A stretch of DNA of 64,000 bases from Deferribacteraceae bacterium V6Fe1. GTDB lineage: Bacteria; Chrysiogenota; Deferribacteres; Deferribacterales; Deferrivibrionaceae. The DNA lies in assembly GCA_022813675.1 (NCBI GenBank), contig CP063375.1, positions 2,266,501 to 2,330,500 of the forward strand, given 5' to 3'. This document shows, one piece after another, positions 59,891 to 64,000 of the stretch. The position numbers were made by a program, and so were the translations under genes. The first letter of the stretch is position 1, and each line of letters begins with the position of its first letter. Under the pieces are notes generated by a model. The model saw nothing but the letters and a program-made list of their open reading frames with translations. It was not told where the DNA came from and ran no database searches.

Positions 59891-60965
59891 CCTTAATATT
59901 GCTTCTAATTTCACAGCCACTTTTTCTTTCTGAAGAAAAAAACAGTCCAAATGATATGGAAATTATTACAATCCATACACCTAAATATCCTAATTTCCAT
60001 TTCAATTCAGGCATATATTCAAAATTCATTCCGTAAACTCCAACTATAAAAGTTAAAGGGATAAAAATAGTAGACATAATGGTTAAAGTCTTCATTATAT
60101 CATTCATTTTGTAGCTAATACTTGAAAGATAAGTATCTAACATTCCTGATAAGATATCCCGATAATTTTCTATCGAGTCTATTATCTGTATTGTATGGTC
60201 GTAAACATCCCTAATATATATTATAGTAGAATCCTGAATCAACTGAGTCTCCATCCGCTCAAATTTACTTACCAACTCCCTCAACGGCCAAACAGACCTT
60301 CTTATTGAAATCATCTGCCTTTTCAATATGTGGATTTTCTCCAGTAAGTCGCTTGTTGGATTATCTAAAAGCCTATCTTCAATTGTTTCAATATTATCTC
60401 CCAAAGTTTCAATAACGACAAAATAATTATCTACTATCGCATCGATAAGGCTATAAGCAAGATAGTCAGATTTTAGTTTATTTATCCTAAATTTTTTACT
60501 TCGTATCCTTTCCCTCAATGGTTCGAAAATATTGATAGGTTTTTCCTGAAAAGTAATAACATAATTTTCACCTAAAACCATACTAATCTGCTCATCGATT
60601 ACTTCACTATTTTCAAAGTAAAACATTCTTAATATAATAAAAATATAATCATCCAAATCTTCAACCTTTGGTCTTTGGTCCAAATGTACAATATCTTCCT
60701 GCACCAACGGGTGTATTGAAAATTTTGAGCATATATCCTGAATGAGTTCGACATTGTGAAGTCCATGCACATCAATCCAGGTAACAGTATCATCCCTTAC
60801 CAGTTCAGTTATTTTTTCAGGAGTCTGAATATTAAATTCGGTAACATTCTTTTCAGCATATTGAATAATATTGATATTAGGTTTTTCGACCTTCTGCTCC
60901 CCCACAAATATAGGTTTACCTGGTGGCAACCCGGCTTTCTTTGAATAGCTTTTTTTATTTTTCAT
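59865..60965 (-). CDS. corA: CorA-family magnesium/cobalt channel
   Basis: About 367 residues. The cytoplasmic N-terminal funnel contains DVHGLHNVELIQDICSKFSIHPLVQEDI and QRPKVEDLDDYIFIILRMF. Two C-terminal transmembrane helices follow, with the signature VYGMNFEYMPEL (GMN plus MPEL loop) between them. It mediates Mg2+ (or Co2+) influx. The ATG at 60965 is preceded by GAGG; further in-frame ATG codons at 60971 and 60980 and a longer frame to 61028 have no better site. Confidence 0.92.
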   Translation of the reverse strand: MKNKKSYSKKAGLPPGKPIFVGEQKVEKPNINIIQYAEKNVTEFNIQTPEKITELVRDDTVTWIDVHGLHNVELIQDICSKFSIHPLVQEDIVHLDQRPKVEDLDDYIFIILRMFYFENSEVIDEQISMVLGENYVITFQEKPINIFEPLRERIRSKKFRINKLKSDYLAYSLIDAIVDNYFVVIETLGDNIETIEDRLLDNPTSDLLEKIHILKRQMISIRRSVWPLRELVSKFERMETQLIQDSTIIYIRDVYDHTIQIIDSIENYRDILSGMLDTYLSSISYKMNDIMKTLTIMSTIFIPLTFIVGVYGMNFEYMPELKWKLGYLGVWIVIISISFGLFFSSERKSGCEIRSNIKARATLLNA

Positions 60966-61083
60966 AATCATCCTCGCCATGCAAATTCTATATTCGCTTA
61001 AATAGCAAGTCAAATATTTATTTTGCAAATGTGAGGTAACTTTAAAAAGAAGATATGTTGACTAAAAATTAATTTCATATAAA

Positions 61084-61093
61084 ATGTCGACAT
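61084..61093. promoter_or_regulatory. ATGTCGACAT palindrome, candidate GntR operator
   Basis: A perfect 10-bp palindrome, 19 bases before the start of the adjacent GntR/FCD gene. It fits the TGT-N2-ACA half-site pattern known for FadR-subfamily GntR proteins, suggesting autoregulation. Confidence 0.5.
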
Positions 61094-61112
61094 TATACAG
61101 GAGAATAAAATT

Positions 61113-61751
61113 ATGCTGGAAAAAAGCACTTATAGAGATCACGTCATTGACTATATATATAAATCAATTTTAAGCGGCAATATTAATCATGGCGACAGGA
61201 TAATAGAAAGCCTTGTTTCAAAGGAGCTCGGCATAAGCAGAGCACCTGTCAGAGAAGCTTTAAGAGAGCTCGTAGCAGAAGGGATACTCATTTACAAGCC
61301 TCAGGTAGGCTATTTTGTGATTGAGATTACAAAACAGCAGGTTTTAAATACCTATGAGACTAGAGGTGTGCTTGAAGGATTTGCAGCAAGAACAGCAATA
61401 AATAAATTTACAGAACAAGATATTGATACATTGTATGAAATTTTAGACAATATGGAAAAACTCGCTTTTGAAAATAAGCATATTGAATTTATTAACATCG
61501 GTCACCAATTTCATGAGTTTATCTTTACCAAATCGCCAAATAATGAAGTTATTGAATTTACAAAAAAACTTTCACTGAAATCCCATATCTTTTTTAATAA
61601 ATATTGGATGAAAATTTACAGCCCAAAAAACATAAGAAAAAGACATGAGGCTATAATTATTTCCATAAAAGATAAAGATGGAAAAAAATTAGAAGAAACC
61701 ATTAGGGAGCACTACAGCTCAACAGCCATGAAAATTGTAAGTTTATTATAA
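61113..61751 (+). CDS. GntR-family regulator with FCD domain
   Basis: A 212-residue regulator: winged helix (DRIIESLVSKELGISRAPVREALRELVAEGILIYKPQVGYFV) and an FCD domain (YETRGVLEGFAARTA, NIGHQFHEFIF, RHEAIIISIKDKDGKKLEETIREH) with the conserved metal-binding histidines. The two acyl-CoA ligase genes follow in the same direction after a 137-base gap, so control of fatty acid or organic acid activation is likely. AGGAGA precedes the ATG. It is only distantly similar to the 3.9-kb GntR protein. Confidence 0.88.
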   Translation: MLEKSTYRDHVIDYIYKSILSGNINHGDRIIESLVSKELGISRAPVREALRELVAEGILIYKPQVGYFVIEITKQQVLNTYETRGVLEGFAARTAINKFTEQDIDTLYEILDNMEKLAFENKHIEFINIGHQFHEFIFTKSPNNEVIEFTKKLSLKSHIFFNKYWMKIYSPKNIRKRHEAIIISIKDKDGKKLEETIREHYSSTAMKIVSLL

Positions 61752-61888
61752 TTTGCAGATATTTTAACTCGCTCATCAGTCAAAAAAATCTATTATCAGT
61801 AAACTTTGTATTGTAATTTTAAACATTTTATGATAGTGAAACCAACTTGTAAAGCAAAACTTTAAAAAGTTTTAAGGAGGCTTAAAAA

Positions 61889-63535
61889 ATGTTTACAATT
61901 ATAGAAAAAACAATCGGTGATTATTTAAGTGAGATTGTGGAAAAATTCCCCGAAAATGATGCCGTTGTATACCCTTTTAGAAATATAAGGCTCAATTATA
62001 AAGAATTTGACGAACTAACTGACAAGCTTGCGAAAGGACTTTTGGCAAGTGGTCTTAAAAAAGGGGATCATGTTGCAATATGGGCACACAATATCCCAGA
62101 GTGGATTTACCTTCTCTTTGCCACCGCAAAAATCGGCGTTGTGACTGTTACAGTCAATACCCTTTATAAAGCCCACGAATTAAAATACCTTCTTAACCAA
62201 TCGGACAGTAAGGCACTATTTATGGTCAAAGGGCTAAAGTCCGATTATGTGGAAACTATTTATGAAATTTTGCCTGAGCTTAAAAATGCCAATGATACTA
62301 AAATTAATAATGAATCACTTCCGCTCCTTGAAAAGATATACTTTATAGGTGAAAATACCCCAAACGGCATGATTGATTTTAACACTTTATACGATATGGC
62401 TGAAAAAATTTCAGATGACGAGCTTGAGCAGGTCAAAAAATCCCTTGATAGGCATGATGTAATAAATATGCAATACACATCTGGCACAACAGGGTTTCCT
62501 AAAGGGGTCATGCTGTCACATTTTAACGTCTTAAACAATGCATATGCCATCGCGTTAGGGATGAATTTTACAGATAAAGACAGACTTTGCATACCGGTGC
62601 CTTTCTTCCACTGTTTTGGGTTAGTGCTTAGTATATTGGTTTGCTTAAGCACAGGTGCTACAATGGTGCCTGTAGAAAGTTTTAATCCGGTAGATGTGCT
62701 GAAAACTGTAGAAGCTGAAAAGTGTACGGCTCTGCACGGGGTACCCACTATGTTTATTTCCGAATTAAATTTACTTGATAAAGAAAAATACGATACTTCA
62801 TCTTTGAGAACAGGTATTATGGCAGGTTCACTCTGCCCTGTTGAAGTAATGAAGGCAGTTATAACTAAGATGAATATGAGTGAAATTACTATCGTATATG
62901 GTCTTACAGAAGCCTCACCTGGACTTACAATGACAAAAATTGATGACCCTGTTGAAAAAAGGGTTGAAACAGTAGGTAAGGAAATGCCTGGAGCCGAAAT
63001 AAAAATTGTTAACCCTGAAACTGAAAAAGAATGCCCTGCAAATGTACAAGGAGAGCTATGGGCAAGAGGATATAACATTATGAGAGGCTACTATAAAATG
63101 GAAGAAGCCACAAAACATGCCTTTAGCAATGACGGATGGCTTAGGACAGGTGATTTGGCGGTAAAGACTGAAGATGGTTATTATAAAATTACCGGCAGGA
63201 TAAAAGATATGATTATCCGAGGCGGAGAAAATATTTACCCAAAAGAGATTGAAGAATTTTATTATACGCATCCGAAAATTCAAGACATTCAGGTAGCAGG
63301 TGTCGCAGATAAAAAATACGGTGAAGAAGTAATGGCATTTGTTATTGTTAAGGAAGGGGAAACACTTACTGAGGATGAATTGAGAAGTTATGCTAAAGGT
63401 AAAATTGCTGACTTTAAAATTCCAAGATATTTTGCGTTTGTAACAGAATATCCTATGACAGCAAGTGGAAAGATACAAAAATATAAGCTAACCGAATTAG
63501 GAAACAAACTACTACAAGAAGCAGTAGCAAATTAA
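61889..63535 (+). CDS. AMP-forming acyl-CoA ligase (fatty-acid-CoA ligase-like)
   Basis: A 548-residue member of the ANL superfamily. P-loop A3 MQYTSGTTGFPKGVMLSH, A5 IVYGLTEASPG, A7 GWLRTGDLAVK, A8 YKITGRIKDMIIRGGENIYPKEIE, and the A10 lysine in TASGKIQKYKL are all present. The FPKGVMLSHFNVLNN and GENIYPKEIE segments resemble medium- and long-chain acyl-CoA synthetases and would feed the beta-oxidation operon at 46.8 kb. AAGGAGG precedes the ATG. Confidence 0.92.
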   Translation: MFTIIEKTIGDYLSEIVEKFPENDAVVYPFRNIRLNYKEFDELTDKLAKGLLASGLKKGDHVAIWAHNIPEWIYLLFATAKIGVVTVTVNTLYKAHELKYLLNQSDSKALFMVKGLKSDYVETIYEILPELKNANDTKINNESLPLLEKIYFIGENTPNGMIDFNTLYDMAEKISDDELEQVKKSLDRHDVINMQYTSGTTGFPKGVMLSHFNVLNNAYAIALGMNFTDKDRLCIPVPFFHCFGLVLSILVCLSTGATMVPVESFNPVDVLKTVEAEKCTALHGVPTMFISELNLLDKEKYDTSSLRTGIMAGSLCPVEVMKAVITKMNMSEITIVYGLTEASPGLTMTKIDDPVEKRVETVGKEMPGAEIKIVNPETEKECPANVQGELWARGYNIMRGYYKMEEATKHAFSNDGWLRTGDLAVKTEDGYYKITGRIKDMIIRGGENIYPKEIEEFYYTHPKIQDIQVAGVADKKYGEEVMAFVIVKEGETLTEDELRSYAKGKIADFKIPRYFAFVTEYPMTASGKIQKYKLTELGNKLLQEAVAN

Positions 63536-63553
63536 TATTATTTTGGGGGTTTT

Positions 63554-64000
63554 ATGTTAGGAGATATTAGAAAAGAAGATTTTAAAATTGAAGTGCCTGA
63601 GTATTTTAATTTTGGCTTTGACGTTGTAGACAAGTGGGCCGAAATTGATGACAAAGTTGCTCTAATATGGATTGATACTGACGGTAAAAATTATAAAGAG
63701 TACAGATTTTCTGATTTGAAAAAAATGTCGGACAAGTTTGCTAATATTCTAATCGACAGAGGGTATAAAAATGGGGATATGCTCTACGTAATGGTGCCGA
63801 GAGTGCCTGAATGGTATGCGGTAATGCTCGGTTGCTTTAAGGTAGGGGTAGTGCCTATGCCTGCGCCAAAAATTTTAAGACCAAAAGATATAAACTATAG
63901 ACTTAAAAAATCTGAAGCAAAAGGTGCAGTGGTATATCACAATGTCCTTGATAAAATGCTCGAATCAGACACTTCTGAGCTTTCCCACAAAATGGTAATC
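63554..64000 (+). CDS. Second AMP-binding acyl-CoA ligase, N-terminal part (cut by window edge)
   Basis: The first 149 codons of a further ANL-family enzyme, beginning MLGDIRKEDFKIEVPEYFNF and including NGDMLYVMVPRVPEWYAVMLGCFKVGVVPMPAPKIL, the usual N-terminal domain. The FNFGFDVVDKWAE opening is typical of the medium-chain/benzoate acyl-CoA synthetase branch. The start is set by GGGGG four bases before the ATG. It follows the first ligase after 18 bases, in the same operon. Substrate cannot be judged from this fragment. Confidence 0.85.
   Translation, partial: MLGDIRKEDFKIEVPEYFNFGFDVVDKWAEIDDKVALIWIDTDGKNYKEYRFSDLKKMSDKFANILIDRGYKNGDMLYVMVPRVPEWYAVMLGCFKVGVVPMPAPKILRPKDINYRLKKSEAKGAVVYHNVLDKMLESDTSELSHKMVI

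Noticed and set aside
62540-62547. GCATATGC inside the acyl-CoA ligase gene as a regulon member
   Set aside because: It is internal to coding sequence (Asn-Ala-Tyr-Ala codons) with no promoter; a second coding copy at 1374-1381 is similar. Both serve as a caution on chance frequency.
62260-63078. 272-codon open frame on the minus strand antisense to the acyl-CoA ligase
   Set aside because: Entirely within a gene carrying all ANL motifs; the antisense product has no recognisable domain and no start signal.

Overview
The window is low-GC bacterial chromosome, densely packed and almost entirely coding. The gene set is that of an anaerobic, respiratory, menaquinone-using Gram-negative bacterium: mqnA of the futalosine menaquinone route, a two-subunit 2-oxoacid:ferredoxin oxidoreductase, two PsrABC/PhsABC-type molybdopterin reductases with Tat signals, an acyl-CoA dehydrogenase/ETF/ETF:menaquinone oxidoreductase operon, and a chemoreceptor behind a sigma-28-type promoter. 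Together these fit the Deferribacterota (Deferribacter, Calditerrivibrio, Flexistipes and relatives) best. That placement is inferred from gene content and protein style and was not tested by a search. I see no insertion sequences, prophage or CRISPR arrays.

Layout. 1-3.65 kb (minus): an amino-acid operon (saccharopine/lysine-6-dehydrogenase-like enzyme, NhaC-family antiporter, Asp/Glu-racemase-like protein, alanine dehydrogenase cut by the window edge), with a divergent GntR regulator and a perfect 16-bp palindrome over the predicted transcription start. 4.6-15.2 kb (minus): a run of twelve tightly packed housekeeping genes from fbp and nfo down to proC, an AspT-type carrier, mntP and mqnA, including a DtxR/MntR-like and a TetR regulator. 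15.3-18.6 kb (minus): sugar-nucleotide epimerase, cysS and an orphan peptide-ABC ATPase. 18.6-20.7 kb: a chemoreceptor with its own terminator and sigma-28-like promoter. 20.8-22.4 kb (plus): a small flavin/redox operon. Two tRNA genes follow (Leu-CAA, Pro-TGG). 22.9-27.6 kb (minus): korAB, a DUF2156 protein and a MATE exporter. 27.7-33.1 kb (plus): a heme operon (hemX/ccsA-like, hemA, hemC, hemD, hemB) ending in a DUF815 ATPase.

34.3-45.2 kb is the most distinctive region. Two complete psrABC-like operons face each other tail to tail, each with its own DUF134 helix-turn-helix protein, and next to them lies an orphan molybdate/tungstate-type binding protein. The non-coding flanks carry a cluster of GCATATGC/CATATGC elements, several overlapping -35 boxes. 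The psrA2 and binding-protein genes share nearly the same composite promoter. The DUF134 gene of the first operon appears frameshifted inside its C-terminal zinc ribbon.

45.5-53.7 kb: a chalcone-isomerase-like secreted protein and a MerR regulator, then a beta-oxidation/electron-transfer operon (crotonase, acyl-CoA dehydrogenase, FeS/cytochrome-b-type ETF:quinone oxidoreductase, etfBA, an SCP2-like protein and a nitronate-monooxygenase-like flavoprotein) ended by a clear terminator. 53.7-59.9 kb: a complete biotin operon bioA-D-B-F-[esterase]-C, with birA divergent across a BirA-type operator. The BirA here lacks the usual C-terminal domain and has an altered biotin-binding loop. 59.9-64 kb: corA, a second GntR regulator, and two acyl-CoA ligases, the last cut by the window edge. 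Several genes in the window (birA, bioA, the 20.84-kb flavodoxin, the ABC ATPase) have a promoter so close to the start codon that their mRNAs should be nearly leaderless.
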